From Mesorhizobium sp. B2-7-2 (GTDB taxonomy: Bacteria; Pseudomonadota; Alphaproteobacteria; Rhizobiales; Rhizobiaceae), in NCBI RefSeq assembly GCF_006440775.1, contig NZ_VFTZ01000001.1, positions 248,001-312,000 on the forward strand: a DNA stretch of 64,000 nucleotides, in the 5' to 3' direction. How positions within the stretch are numbered: position 1 is the first letter of the stretch; each line of letters starts with the position of its first letter. The notes under the pieces were generated by a model that saw only the letters and a list, made by a program, of their open reading frames with translations, had not been told where the DNA came from and did no database searches. Positions 27,737 through 38,544 of the stretch are shown piece after piece. The position numbers and the translations under genes are program-made.

Positions 27737-29815
27737 TCACTCCGGGAAGGTCAGCAGAAGGTTGAGATGGCGGTCGACCCGTGCCTGCGCTCCCGCGGGG
27801 ATCGCAAACGTGGTGTCTTCCTGAACGACCACGGCGGGCCCACGGAACGTGCTGCCAGGCATGAGGGTCTGCCGGTCGTGAAGGTCGACGGTCTCGACGC
27901 CGAGGCCCGTATAAACCGGGAGCCGGCGCGTCGGATCGGCGGGGGCGTCGACCTCATCGGTTTGCGGGAAGGAAAGTTTCGGCCCTGCGCCTATGGCGGA
28001 CAGCCGGATGTTCACAAGCTCGATATCGCCGTCCGGATCGTGAAAATCGTAGAGCTGCTGATGGGTGAGGTGAAAAGCCTGCACGATGGCGGCCACATCG
28101 CCATCCGCCAGCCATTGCGGCGAAAGGACGACTTCGATCTCATAGCTCTGCCCGACATAGCGCATGTCGCAGAAGAGATTGAGTTCCGCGGCCGCGCCAT
28201 GCCCCTGCGCTGCGAGCCAATGACGCCCCTCAGCCGCAAGCGCTTCGAAGGCGTCGCGGATGGTGGGAAGCGACGCTGAGGACAGCGGGCTGAAGATCGT
28301 GCGGATAAAATCGCCGCGCAGATCCGCCACCAACCCGCCGAGTGCCGAGACCACGCCGGGGCGGCGCGGCGCCATCACTCGTTTCATGCCGAGTTCGCGG
28401 GCAAGGAAAGAGCCGAGCATCGGGCCGCCGCCGCCGAATGGCATCAGCGTGAAATCGCGCAGGTCGACACCAGCGCGCGAGGCGAGTTTCTCGACCTCGA
28501 CGAACATTTCCGACACCGCGATATCGAGGATTGCCTGCGCGGTCTGCTCGATCGTGCGGCCGAGCCGGGCGGCAAGCTCGCCGACCGCGCGATGCGCCAA
28601 TCCAGTGTCGATCCGGAGCTGGCCATAGGCCATCTCGCTGTGGCCGAGCCACCCGCACACCACCATGGCGTCAGTCACCGTCGCCCGTTCGCCGCCGCGG
28701 CCGTAGCATGCCGGTCCCGGTGCCGAGCCAGCCGATTCCGGCCCGACTCGCAGCACGCCTTGCGCATCTATACTGGCGATCGAGCCGCCGCCCACGCCGA
28801 TCGAGCTCACCGACACGGATGGAATGTGGAGCGGGAATTCGCCGATCAGTTCGCCGGTGCCGAACTGCGCCTCGCCGTCTATGATCAGCGCGAAGTCGGC
28901 CGACGTCCCACCGATGTCGAGGGTAAGGATCTTGTCTTCGCCGGCTTGACGCGCCAGCCACGAGGCGCCGATGACGCCGGAAGCCGTTCCCGACAAAAGC
29001 ATGTTCACGCATGCGCGCTTGCCTTCGGCGGCGTTCATCAGCCCGCCATTCGATTTCGTCAGCATCGGGCGCGCCGGCACACCGCAGCTCCTCAGCCGCT
29101 CTTCCAGCGCTGTCAGATAGCCCGAGACGCGCGGATGGACATAGCCATTGAGAATGGCAGTCGAGCTGCGTTCATACTCGCGGATGACCGGCCACACTTC
29201 GGCAGAGGTGAAGACGAAGAGGTCCGGTGCCAGACGGGCGATCGCGGCCTTGACCGAGGCTTCCTGCGCGGCGTTGCGCCAGGCATGGAGGAAGGACACG
29301 ATAATCCCTTGCGCTCCGCCTGCTTTCGCAGCCGCAACCGCCCGTTCGACGACGGCGATGTCGGGTGCCTGAGTTTCACTGCCATCGGCACGCATGCGGG
29401 CCGGAATGCCGAACACCATGTCGCGCGAGATCAGCGGGTCCGGCCGCGCGCAGAACAGCGAATACATGTCCGGCATTCGCAGCCGCGCGAGCTCGACCAC
29501 GTCCTCGAAGCCGGCATTGGTGAACAACGCGAGCGCGGCGCCCTTGCGCTGGATGATGGTATTGATGCCGACGGTCGTGCCGTGCACGAAGCGCGTCATA
29601 TGGGTGGGATCGAAGCCTTCACGTTCCGCCAGGAGGGCGAGGCCCGCCATCAGCTCGGCGCCCGGATCGTCCGGCGTCGTCAGCACCTTCAGCGAGGCGA
29701 CCCGGCCGGAACGGGTCTCCAGCGCGCAGAAGTCAATGAATGTTCCGCCGATATCGACGCCGACCTTCCAGTCGGCTTCGTTCTGCGCCTCGTCCGCCGC
29801 GATGGCACCGTCCAT
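27737..29815 (-). CDS. hyuA: Hydantoinase A/oxoprolinase family protein
   Basis: A 692-residue HyuA-family subunit with the actin-like ATP-binding fold: VGVDIGGTFIDF near residue 19, a second phosphate motif ILTLDIGGTSADFAL near residue 305, and MPFGGGGPMLG near 455. ATG 29815 follows GGAAGGG; upstream frame to 29866 lacks support. It is the first gene of the four-gene operon ending at 24084. It phosphorylates the cyclic amide, which HyuB then helps to hydrolyse. The LysR gene upstream (29905-30855) lies on the same strand 89 bases away. Confidence 0.9.
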   Translation of the reverse strand: MDGAIAADEAQNEADWKVGVDIGGTFIDFCALETRSGRVASLKVLTTPDDPGAELMAGLALLAEREGFDPTHMTRFVHGTTVGINTIIQRKGAALALFTNAGFEDVVELARLRMPDMYSLFCARPDPLISRDMVFGIPARMRADGSETQAPDIAVVERAVAAAKAGGAQGIIVSFLHAWRNAAQEASVKAAIARLAPDLFVFTSAEVWPVIREYERSSTAILNGYVHPRVSGYLTALEERLRSCGVPARPMLTKSNGGLMNAAEGKRACVNMLLSGTASGVIGASWLARQAGEDKILTLDIGGTSADFALIIDGEAQFGTGELIGEFPLHIPSVSVSSIGVGGGSIASIDAQGVLRVGPESAGSAPGPACYGRGGERATVTDAMVVCGWLGHSEMAYGQLRIDTGLAHRAVGELAARLGRTIEQTAQAILDIAVSEMFVEVEKLASRAGVDLRDFTLMPFGGGGPMLGSFLARELGMKRVMAPRRPGVVSALGGLVADLRGDFIRTIFSPLSSASLPTIRDAFEALAAEGRHWLAAQGHGAAAELNLFCDMRYVGQSYEIEVVLSPQWLADGDVAAIVQAFHLTHQQLYDFHDPDGDIELVNIRLSAIGAGPKLSFPQTDEVDAPADPTRRLPVYTGLGVETVDLHDRQTLMPGSTFRGPAVVVQEDTTFAIPAGAQARVDRHLNLLLTFPE

Positions 29816-29904
29816 GATGCGTCCCTTCCTGTCTGCCGACCAAAACTCGCACGAGCGGACGATCAACGTCCAAGATGGATGAGGGGGAAGGATATAAGTC
29901 CTGC

Positions 29905-30855
29905 TTATGCCTTGGCGCGATGCTCACCGAGAACGGCGGAACAGGCCGTACGGATTTCGTCGCGCATCATCTCGTCGGCGCGCGACAGGGCCCGGGCACG
30001 CGACGTGAGCAGCGCGATCGGAAATTCCGGTCCGGCCGCCAATGGCCTGACAGCAAGGCCGGCGAACTGGTGCCAGGGCAGCAGCGCGTCGACCAGGCCG
30101 ATACCCAGGCCGGCCTGGACGAAACCGATCGCGGAAATAGAGACGTCGATCTCTAGCGATGGTGAAAGCGCCACGCCTTGCGCGCGGGCAGCGTGGGCCA
30201 GTTCGTCAGCGGGGCGGGTATTGCCGCGATAGGATATCAGCTCCTCCCCGGCCAGGTCGGCGAGCGTCAGCTCCGTTTTCTTCTGCAGTGAATGCCCGGC
30301 AGGCAGCAGGCAGGCGAAGCCGACGCTGCCGATCACCTCCGCCTCGATATCGGGAGGCAGCCGGTCGTCCATGGCTACGCCGAGGCTGGCATCGCCGGCG
30401 CGCAGCATGTCGACGATCGCGGCGATCGGCGCGCTGTTGGAACGCAGCAAAATGTCCGGATGCTGCGTCCGGAATGCGGTGAAGGCGCGCGGCAATATCG
30501 CCATGGCCGGCGGTGGCGAAGCCGCGACCCGCACCAGCCCGGTCCGCCCGAGACGCAGGTCGGTAGTCTTGCGGCGCAAACCTTCCAGTCCCGCCGACAG
30601 CCGCTCGGCATCGGCGAAGATCTCGAGCGCCTCAGGCGTCGGCCGCAGCCGGCCTTTGACCCGTTCGAACAGGGTGAAGCCAAGCTCGTCCTCGGTATGA
30701 AGCAGTATCTGGCTGAGCGCGGGCTGCGAGATGTTCAGCATCCGCGCCGCGGCGGTCACGGTGCTTGCGCGCATGACGGCGATGAACACTTCGAGCTGCC
30801 GGGCCCGCAAATCCCAACTCCATAGGTCGAGCTTATGACTTCCGTCCAAACCCAT
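29905..30855 (-). CDS. LysR-family transcriptional regulator
   Basis: A protein of about 316 residues. The helix-turn-helix is at the N-terminus (RQLEVFIAVMRASTVTAAARMLNISQPALSQ), followed by the effector domain with VRVAASPPPAMAILPRAF and a late GFVQAGLGIGLVDALLPW. I chose ATG 30855; ATG 30894 is possible but would place the start close to the divergent gene. It lies between hyuA, on its own strand, and the divergent FAD oxidoreductase at 30929, and could control both. Confidence 0.83.
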   Translation of the reverse strand: MGLDGSHKLDLWSWDLRARQLEVFIAVMRASTVTAAARMLNISQPALSQILLHTEDELGFTLFERVKGRLRPTPEALEIFADAERLSAGLEGLRRKTTDLRLGRTGLVRVAASPPPAMAILPRAFTAFRTQHPDILLRSNSAPIAAIVDMLRAGDASLGVAMDDRLPPDIEAEVIGSVGFACLLPAGHSLQKKTELTLADLAGEELISYRGNTRPADELAHAARAQGVALSPSLEIDVSISAIGFVQAGLGIGLVDALLPWHQFAGLAVRPLAAGPEFPIALLTSRARALSRADEMMRDEIRTACSAVLGEHRAKA

Positions 30856-30928
30856 CTTTGACGCAATGCCGCGGCGCCGACAAGATGGATGCATCCAAGG
30901 ATCTGCTGCTCTTCGCTAAGGAATGACT

Positions 30929-32047
30929 ATGGATGTGATCGTGCTGGGCGGCGGACTGATGGGGACGGCTTCGGCCTATTTTCTCGCCAGGCGCGGCGCG
31001 CGCGTGACGCTGATCGAGCGCCGCCGGATCGGCTCCGGGGCGACCGTCGCTTCGTTCGGTAACATCAGGCGCACGGGCCGCCATTTATCCCAGTTGCCGC
31101 TTGCCCATCGCTCGCTCAAGCTCTGGGGCGAGGCCGAAAAGATGCTTGGCCGCGACGTCGAATTTCGCGCCACCGGCCACATCCGACTGATTTTCGATGA
31201 GGGAAGTCTTGCCGACATGCGGGCCTATGCTCAGGCGGCGCGACCCTGGGGACTGGAGCTGGAGGAACTTGGCCCGCGCGAAATCCGCTCCCGGTTTCGC
31301 GGCCTCGGTCCCGAGGCGATCTCTGCGTCATTCTCGCCGCATGACGGCAGCGGCAATCCCCGGCTCATCGCACCGGCCTTTGCCGAGGCTGCCCACAAGC
31401 TGGGGGTCGAGATCGTCGAGGATGCCAAGGTCGATAAGATCAGCCACACCGACGCCGGATTCCGTATCGCTAGCTCAAAAGGCGCGTTCGCCGCCGAGTA
31501 CCTGCTCAACACCGCCGGCGCTTGGGGCGCCCGCGTCGCTGCGCAATTCGAAGAAGAAGTTCCACTGGAAGCGCGCGGCCCGCAGATGGGCGTGACAGAG
31601 CCGTTGCCGCACCGGATCCTGCCGGTGGTCGGCATATGGACACGCGACAAGGAGCATGGCGCCTATCTGCGCCAGGTCGAGCGGGGCAACATCGTCTTCG
31701 GCGGCGCGGCCGAAAGGGTGCCGGTGGATCTCGACCCCGGCCACGCAAGAGCCGACCCCAGGCGCCTGCCGTTACAGTTGCGCGCCGTCGCGCGGCTGCT
31801 TCCGGCGATCGCAAAGGTCGCGGTCATCCGCACATGGTCCGGATGCGAGGGCTATACGAGCGACATGCTGCCGATCATGGGGCAGTCGGCAACGACGCCG
31901 GGCTTGTTCCATGCCTTCGGTTTTTGCGGGCACGGTTTTCAGCTCGGCCCGGGCGTCGGCGAGGCCATCGCCGAACTGATCACGACCGGCCGCTGCGAAA
32001 CGCCACTCGACGATTTCAGGATCGATCGCTTCGCCGGCGCAGCCTGA
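30929..32047 (+). CDS. FAD-dependent amino-acid/opine oxidoreductase (OoxB/DadA-like)
   Basis: A 372-residue flavoprotein of the DAO family with MDVIVLGGGLMGTASAYFL at the extreme N-terminus, GSGATVASFGNIRRTGRH as the FAD-binding loop, and GFCGHGFQLGPGVGEAIAEL near the C-terminus. ATG 30929 is preferred over 30923 because AAGGA is then six bases upstream. It matches the size of beta subunits of opine oxidase and hydroxyproline dehydrogenase, and is a second candidate partner of the 24084-25750 proteins. It is divergent from the LysR gene. The substrate is probably a secondary amine or N-alkyl amino acid (inference). Confidence 0.85.
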   Translation: MDVIVLGGGLMGTASAYFLARRGARVTLIERRRIGSGATVASFGNIRRTGRHLSQLPLAHRSLKLWGEAEKMLGRDVEFRATGHIRLIFDEGSLADMRAYAQAARPWGLELEELGPREIRSRFRGLGPEAISASFSPHDGSGNPRLIAPAFAEAAHKLGVEIVEDAKVDKISHTDAGFRIASSKGAFAAEYLLNTAGAWGARVAAQFEEEVPLEARGPQMGVTEPLPHRILPVVGIWTRDKEHGAYLRQVERGNIVFGGAAERVPVDLDPGHARADPRRLPLQLRAVARLLPAIAKVAVIRTWSGCEGYTSDMLPIMGQSATTPGLFHAFGFCGHGFQLGPGVGEAIAELITTGRCETPLDDFRIDRFAGAA

Positions 32048-32818
32048 CGACGCACATTGATTGCGCTTGGCGGCCCACAGGCCACAAGGGATAATCCCTT
32101 TTCGAAACCGCCAACCTCCATTTTTCAGCCTTGAATCAAATGATTGCGTCCGTGGGAATCCCGACAACCGATATGAATGTAAACGAGCCTTAAAGCAGGC
32201 GGTTGCTTTCAGCAAGGTGACGCGCCCGCCGCATCGTGCGGTCGGTGTCGGCGATCTTTCGTCTTGCGGCTTCGTCGCTTCTGGTCGTCGGCCGCTTCAA
32301 TAGGACTTTTGCGGCCTCGACGATTGGCTCGATCGTTACGACCGGAGCATCCGGGGTTTCAAGTATCTCATGCTCATCATCCTTTCAGGCAAAACATGAA
32401 AGCGAGCGCGGAGCAGCTGCCCGCTCCGGCAAGTTATGCACGGCGACAAGGTTACTTTCGTACGATCCAGGCCAGCAGTGCCGAATCAAATCGGAGTTGC
32501 CGGCATAATCGCGGATCAGAAGCGCGGCGTTTCCCTGCCATTGATTCTCAGGGTGCGATTTTCGATGACCGATGTTCTGAAGGCGTCGCGCAGGATATTG
32601 CAGTCAAAAGTCGAAATCACATCGGCGGAATGATCGTTGTCCATAATCCGGCTCCCATCGAGGGGCGGGAGTATGATGGACGCGCTCAAGCGCCGGTGCC
32701 CATGTTCTGGCCAGCGACAATGGGACTGTACGCCCCCGACATTCCGGCGGATTTATTCGTTGGTACATCGGTACAAGTCAGCGGCCGGCCTCTTCCCGCC
32801 GCTTGGCGTCTTGATCGC
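32048..32818. other. Long stretch with no convincing gene
   Basis: About 770 bases between the FAD oxidoreductase and the small genes after groEL. A 65-codon frame at 32436-32633 on the plus strand ends in a protein-like segment (LRVRFSMTDVLKASRRIL), but has no clear ribosome-binding site. I could not assign it to a family. No repeat, RNA or mobile-element signature was seen. Confidence 0.4.
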
Positions 32819-32938
32819 TCAGCCGGCTACCATCTCGTACGCTTGGCCGGCATTGATGCCGACCATGATCTTGTGATCGGACTCGGCGAGCTGGCCGGTG
32901 AAGACGTCGAAAACGGTCCAGCTGTCCGGATGGTCCAT
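32819..32938 (-). CDS. Possible small hypothetical protein
   Basis: A 39-codon frame starting at ATG 32938 and reading MDHPDSWTVFDVFTGQLAE, with the open frame extending upstream to about 33037. The composition (WTVFDVFTGQ, KIMVGINAGQAYEMV) looks like real protein and recalls short rhizobial orphans. There is no good ribosome-binding site, and a competing frame starting at an AAGGA-preceded ATG lies a few codons earlier, so a frameshift is possible. Low confidence. Confidence 0.28.
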   Translation of the reverse strand: MDHPDSWTVFDVFTGQLAESDHKIMVGINAGQAYEMVAG

Positions 32939-32999
32939 ACGAAGCCGTGGCGGTTTGCCATATTCCGCGTCCTTTCGTTTTCGCCCGCCGCCGATCGGT

Positions 33000-33215
33000 T
33001 CAGGTTTGCAGAATGAAAAATACCGCCGCCAGGACAAGTACTGTCCACAGCACCACGCAGAGGTTCAAAGCCAGGCCCCTGCGCGACGAGAGACCTTCTC
33101 GCATACGGGCCGCCAGGTTCGTCATATTGCTGGATGTGGCCGAAGCCGCCACGATGGCGACCGGCGACTTGGCCCCAAGCCTGCCGAACACCGGGGGGAG
33201 CGTCGGTTCACGCAC
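33000..33215 (-). CDS. Small single-pass membrane protein
   Basis: A 71-residue protein with a hydrophilic N-terminal half and one strong C-terminal transmembrane helix (LNLCVVLWTVLVLAAVFF), ending three residues after it. It starts at GTG 33215, seven bases after AGGAG and 23 bases after the groEL stop on the same strand, so it is probably the last gene of the groESL transcript. I do not recognise the family. A tail-anchored topology is suggested by the position of the helix. Confidence 0.5.
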   Translation of the reverse strand: MREPTLPPVFGRLGAKSPVAIVAASATSSNMTNLAARMREGLSSRRGLALNLCVVLWTVLVLAAVFFILQT

Positions 33216-33238
33216 GGCCGTCTCCTGGCGCCAAGGTC

Positions 33239-35760
<2,522 letters not shown>

Positions 35761-36021
35761 ATGACCAGCCGCACCACACCAACTATCGTTCGCTTCAAGT
35801 CGGCGTTTTCGCTGCCCGGCTTTGATGCACCGCAACCACCCGGGGATTACCGCGTCGATCACGACGAGGAAGCCCTCGAAGGAGCTTCCCTGATCGCGTG
35901 GCGCCGCGTCGCCACCTTCATTCACCTGCCGGCGATCTCCGCAAGCGGTGCTACGCGGCAGATGGTGCCGATCGAACCGGCATCGCTCAAAGCCGCACTG
36001 GAGCAGGACCAGAGACAATGA
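35761..36021 (+). CDS. Small hypothetical protein (rhizobial orphan type)
   Basis: An 86-residue soluble protein with no signal or membrane segment. It has the blocks FSLPGFDAPQPPGDYRVDHDEE, EGASLIAWRRVATFIHLP and RQMVPIEPASLKAAL. It resembles, from memory, a short protein common in Rhizobiales without known function. The stop overlaps the start of the next gene by four bases (ATGA), which supports both as real and translationally coupled. No strong ribosome-binding site is seen before the ATG. Confidence 0.65.
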   Translation: MTSRTTPTIVRFKSAFSLPGFDAPQPPGDYRVDHDEEALEGASLIAWRRVATFIHLPAISASGATRQMVPIEPASLKAALEQDQRQ

Positions 36022-36383
36022 TGAGAACCACGATGATGCAACGCAACGCACACCCGGTCCGCCGCGAAGCCGCAACGCATCTATTTGCCCTCGGACAGGC
36101 TGTCCGGCTGAAGGGCGGCTTCGGCACGTTTCCAAAGACTTCGGAAATCTACCGGATCACAGCCAGACTCCCGTCGAGGGAAGATTCGGCGCAGTACCGC
36201 ATCCGCAACGACGGCGAACCTCATGAACGGGTGGCGACGCAAGACAGTCTCGAACCGGTCGCCACATCGCCGGGTGACACCATAACGCTCATCGAAAGGA
36301 CGTTCGCACATGGCAAAGGGACCGAAACGCTCGAGCCGGGAAATCAGGAAGCCGAAGCAGGAAAAGGCCCTGCCCAAGCCTAA
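36018..36383 (+). CDS. Small hypothetical protein, coupled to upstream gene
   Basis: A 121-residue protein beginning in the stop codon of the previous gene. Its central part, LFALGQAVRLKGGF then KTSEIYRITARLP and QYRIRNDGEPHERVA, looks like a small beta-rich domain and recalls a rhizobial family of unknown function. The C-terminal 30 residues are acidic and low in complexity and overlap another start at 36310. No membrane segment. It is probably co-expressed with the preceding gene. Confidence 0.62.
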   Translation: MMRTTMMQRNAHPVRREAATHLFALGQAVRLKGGFGTFPKTSEIYRITARLPSREDSAQYRIRNDGEPHERVATQDSLEPVATSPGDTITLIERTFAHGKGTETLEPGNQEAEAGKGPAQA

Positions 36384-36438
36384 AAGCGTGTTCGGCGCCC
36401 ACACCAGACTTCCTAACATCAGTACCCCTCGCGGCTAA
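36310..36438 (+). CDS. Very short basic protein nested across the upstream gene end
   Basis: A 42-codon frame overlapping the last 74 bases of the preceding gene in another frame. It begins MAKGPKRSSREIRKPKQEK, a strongly basic start, and ends TRLPNISTPRG with TAA at 36436-36438. The MAKGxKRSSRExRKPK opening matches, from memory, a very small conserved rhizobial protein. AAAGGA lies about ten bases before the ATG. A nucleic-acid-binding role would suit its charge but is only a guess. Confidence 0.55.
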   Translation: MAKGPKRSSREIRKPKQEKALPKPKSVFGAHTRLPNISTPRG

Positions 36439-36472
36439 GGCGAGAACTGACACAGCGAGATGGATGATGATG

Positions 36473-36712
36473 AAGATCATGATCGAATTCTATCGCACCC
36501 GAGAAGCGGACGATGCGCATGCCGTGCTCGGCCGCGAGGCCGCGGAAGCCGCCGACCTCGACGATGCGATCGAAATCGCCAGGCTTTTGGCTGGGACCCT
36601 GAACATGCCGCAGCGGCCGGACGCCATGACGATCGCCGATGCGAATGGCGCAAGGCTCTATTCGGGCGTTCTCGCCGGGGAGGCGAGTAATGAGGATCGG
36701 CTAACATCATGA
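36473..36712 (+). CDS. Small hypothetical protein
   Basis: A 79-residue soluble protein: MKIMIEFYRTREADDAHAV, then EAADLDDAIEIARLLAGTL and TIADANGARLYSG. The alternating beta/alpha pattern and acidic helix resemble a short protein that I recall from Mesorhizobium genomes, function unknown. ATG 36473 is preferred over the upstream ATGs at 36464 and 36470 on similarity grounds. It follows the nested basic gene by 34 bases. Confidence 0.6.
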   Translation, partial: KIMIEFYRTREADDAHAVLGREAAEAADLDDAIEIARLLAGTLNMPQRPDAMTIADANGARLYSGVLAGEASNEDRLTS

Positions 36713-37066
36713 GTGGCCATAACAACGAAAGCTGTCGGACCCGCAACGTCGCCGCGCTTGCGGTCTGGGAAAATGAGGGCGGCGCGTCCGGGTGCGATTT
36801 CTATGGACCATCAAATGGCCGTCGAGTGGAAGTTGGTCGCTCCTGGACCGACTTCCACGTTTTCAGCGCGCAACGCCGTCCGCCTCACCGATCATGACGG
36901 CTTGCTTCTTGGTCGATGTCAGGCGCTCGCGAAATCGGATATCGCCTTGGCCGAGACCGGGCCTGCTGAAACAACATACCTTTCAGCATTCGAGGCCTTG
37001 CTGATGTCCATCCATGATGTTGCTTGCCAAGCCTACTCCCGCAACGTCGCGAATCCTGCACTCTGA
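36713..37066 (+). CDS. Possible hypothetical protein
   Basis: A 117-codon open frame starting directly after the previous stop. The C-terminal half (NAVRLTDHDGLLLGRCQAL, ETTYLSAFEALLMSIHDVA) looks protein-like, whereas the N-terminal 30 residues do not. An internal ATG at about 36803 (MDHQMAVEW) could be the real start. I do not recognise the family. Confidence 0.33.
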   Translation: MAITTKAVGPATSPRLRSGKMRAARPGAISMDHQMAVEWKLVAPGPTSTFSARNAVRLTDHDGLLLGRCQALAKSDIALAETGPAETTYLSAFEALLMSIHDVACQAYSRNVANPAL

Positions 37067-37097
37067 CCCCCGCTGATTTCCGGCAGGAAAGATCCAC

Positions 37098-37916
37098 ATG
37101 CTGATCCGCTACGGCTATGAGATCACGCTGACCTGCCAGCAACCGACCGCATTGGTATGCCTGCTATCGGTCCACCACGACCGCGCGGCCGACATCAGGA
37201 TCCCCGAAACGGTCTTCACCACGCCCGATGTTCCGACATCGACCTACCATGATCTCTTTGGCAACCGATGCCGCCGGCTTGTCGCGCCCGCGGGCGACCT
37301 GACGATGTGGGGCGATGCAACGATCGAGGATGACGGCAAGATAGACAGGCTGCTGCCAGCTGCCCGCGAAGTAGCGGTGTGGGATTTGCCGGACGACTGC
37401 CTTGTCTACCTAATGGGCAGCCGCTACTGCGAAACCGATCGTCTCAGCCAGGCGGCGTGGGACATGTTTGGCGCCACTGCCCCAGGTTGGGGCCGCGTGC
37501 AAGCAATCTGCGACTTCGTCCACGGTCATATTCAATTCGACTACATGCAGGCCAGATCGACGCGAACGGCCTTCGAGGCGTACCAGGAACGCATAGGCGT
37601 CTGCCGCGACTTCGCCCATCTCGCGCTGACTTTGTGCCGCTGCCTCAATATTCCTGCACGCTATGTCAACGGACACCTCGGCGACATCGGGGTCCCGGTC
37701 GTCGACCCCATGGACTTCAGCGCCTGGATCGAGGTCTTCCTGGACGGTGCTTGGCATACTTTTGATCCCCGAAACAACACGCCCAGGATTGGCAGGATCG
37801 TCGTCGCCCGCGGCCGCGATGCGGCCGACATTCCGCTCATCAACTCCTTCGGCCCGCATGTTCTCAAAGGGTTTCGGGTCTGGACCTACGAAGTGCAGAA
37901 GCTTCATCTCACATGA
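37098..37916 (+). CDS. Transglutaminase-like (COG1305) family protein
   Basis: A 272-residue protein with an N-terminal beta-rich domain typical of bacterial transglutaminase-like proteins, then the papain-like core. The catalytic Cys is Cys169 in RIGVCRDFAHL. In the His region it reads DFSAWIEVFLDGAWHTFDPRNN, so Ser208 stands where the canonical motif has His, while the acidic partner in TFDPRNN is kept. I recall this D-F-x-A-W form from rhizobial homologues, so it may be a subfamily feature, with altered or lost activity. AGGAAAG lies eight bases before the ATG. Confidence 0.82.
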   Translation: MLIRYGYEITLTCQQPTALVCLLSVHHDRAADIRIPETVFTTPDVPTSTYHDLFGNRCRRLVAPAGDLTMWGDATIEDDGKIDRLLPAAREVAVWDLPDDCLVYLMGSRYCETDRLSQAAWDMFGATAPGWGRVQAICDFVHGHIQFDYMQARSTRTAFEAYQERIGVCRDFAHLALTLCRCLNIPARYVNGHLGDIGVPVVDPMDFSAWIEVFLDGAWHTFDPRNNTPRIGRIVVARGRDAADIPLINSFGPHVLKGFRVWTYEVQKLHLT

Positions 37917-38282
37917 ACAATTTGCAGGCGGGGCGGGGCGCGGCCTCTCGACCTGTTGAATTAGGGGCTGGCGCCAAGCGGATCGTTTGCTAGTGGCGCT
38001 ATCATGACTTCCAGCGCGGTCGCCTGCGACGTCCGCTTTTAGGCAGGGGCACAGCTAACTTTGATGACCGAAGCTGGGCGCAAAACTGCCGTTCGCGTCG
38101 TGGATAGCGTTCGGGTCAGACTCTCCCGTCCCCACCGGTCTTTGCAACCCGAGACAGGCCCATCACGCCCGACACTGTAGAAAATATCGCATGCTCTCCG
38201 AGCGGGAGGAAAGGCGGTAGCGCTCTACCGCTACCATCAATACGGCGTTAGGCTATAGTTCGCGCGCTAAGAGAGCTATATT
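37917..38282. other. Gene-free stretch at the start of a decay zone
   Basis: About 365 bases after the transglutaminase gene. No frame gives a recognisable product, and no RNA or regular repeat was seen. It leads directly into recombinase and autotransporter fragments. Confidence 0.4.
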
Positions 38283-38420
38283 CTAAACTCGACCCAACAT
38301 CTGATGCAGCTCGCCGCGTAGCTCGGCATGGACCTCGCCGCGCTTGTCGCCGGGCGTGAGCACGATCTCTCCGATCGACGAGCGCAGCGCAGCGGCAGCC
38401 GGACGTCAGTCATTTTTGGC
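38283..38420 (-). pseudogene. C-terminal remnant of a serine recombinase/resolvase-like protein
   Basis: On the minus strand the segment reads ALRSSIGEIVLTPGDKRGE then VHAELRGELHQMLGRV and a stop at 38283-38285. This resembles the extreme C-terminus of large serine recombinases of rhizobia (LRxLIDEIxLTP...ELxGEL). Nothing upstream on this strand gives the catalytic domain. The call is from motif memory. Confidence 0.5.
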
Positions 38421-38544
38421 AGGTCAGGCTCCATCTTCATAACGCTCCCGCAGCGAGCTTGCTCCGCCCGGCAGTGTAGAAGTGCCCTGCTGCGCCAATG
38501 CCGCGGCGCTCATCATCAACCCGAAAGCCGCCGCAGCGCTTGCC

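Noticed and set aside
25891..30232. Two plus-strand frames of over 500 codons
   Set aside because: They mirror hyuB and hyuA codon for codon and have low-complexity Arg/His-rich products.
32264..33016. 250-codon plus-strand frame after the FAD oxidoreductase
   Set aside because: No family resemblance or ribosome-binding site, and it overlaps better-supported minus-strand frames near 33000.
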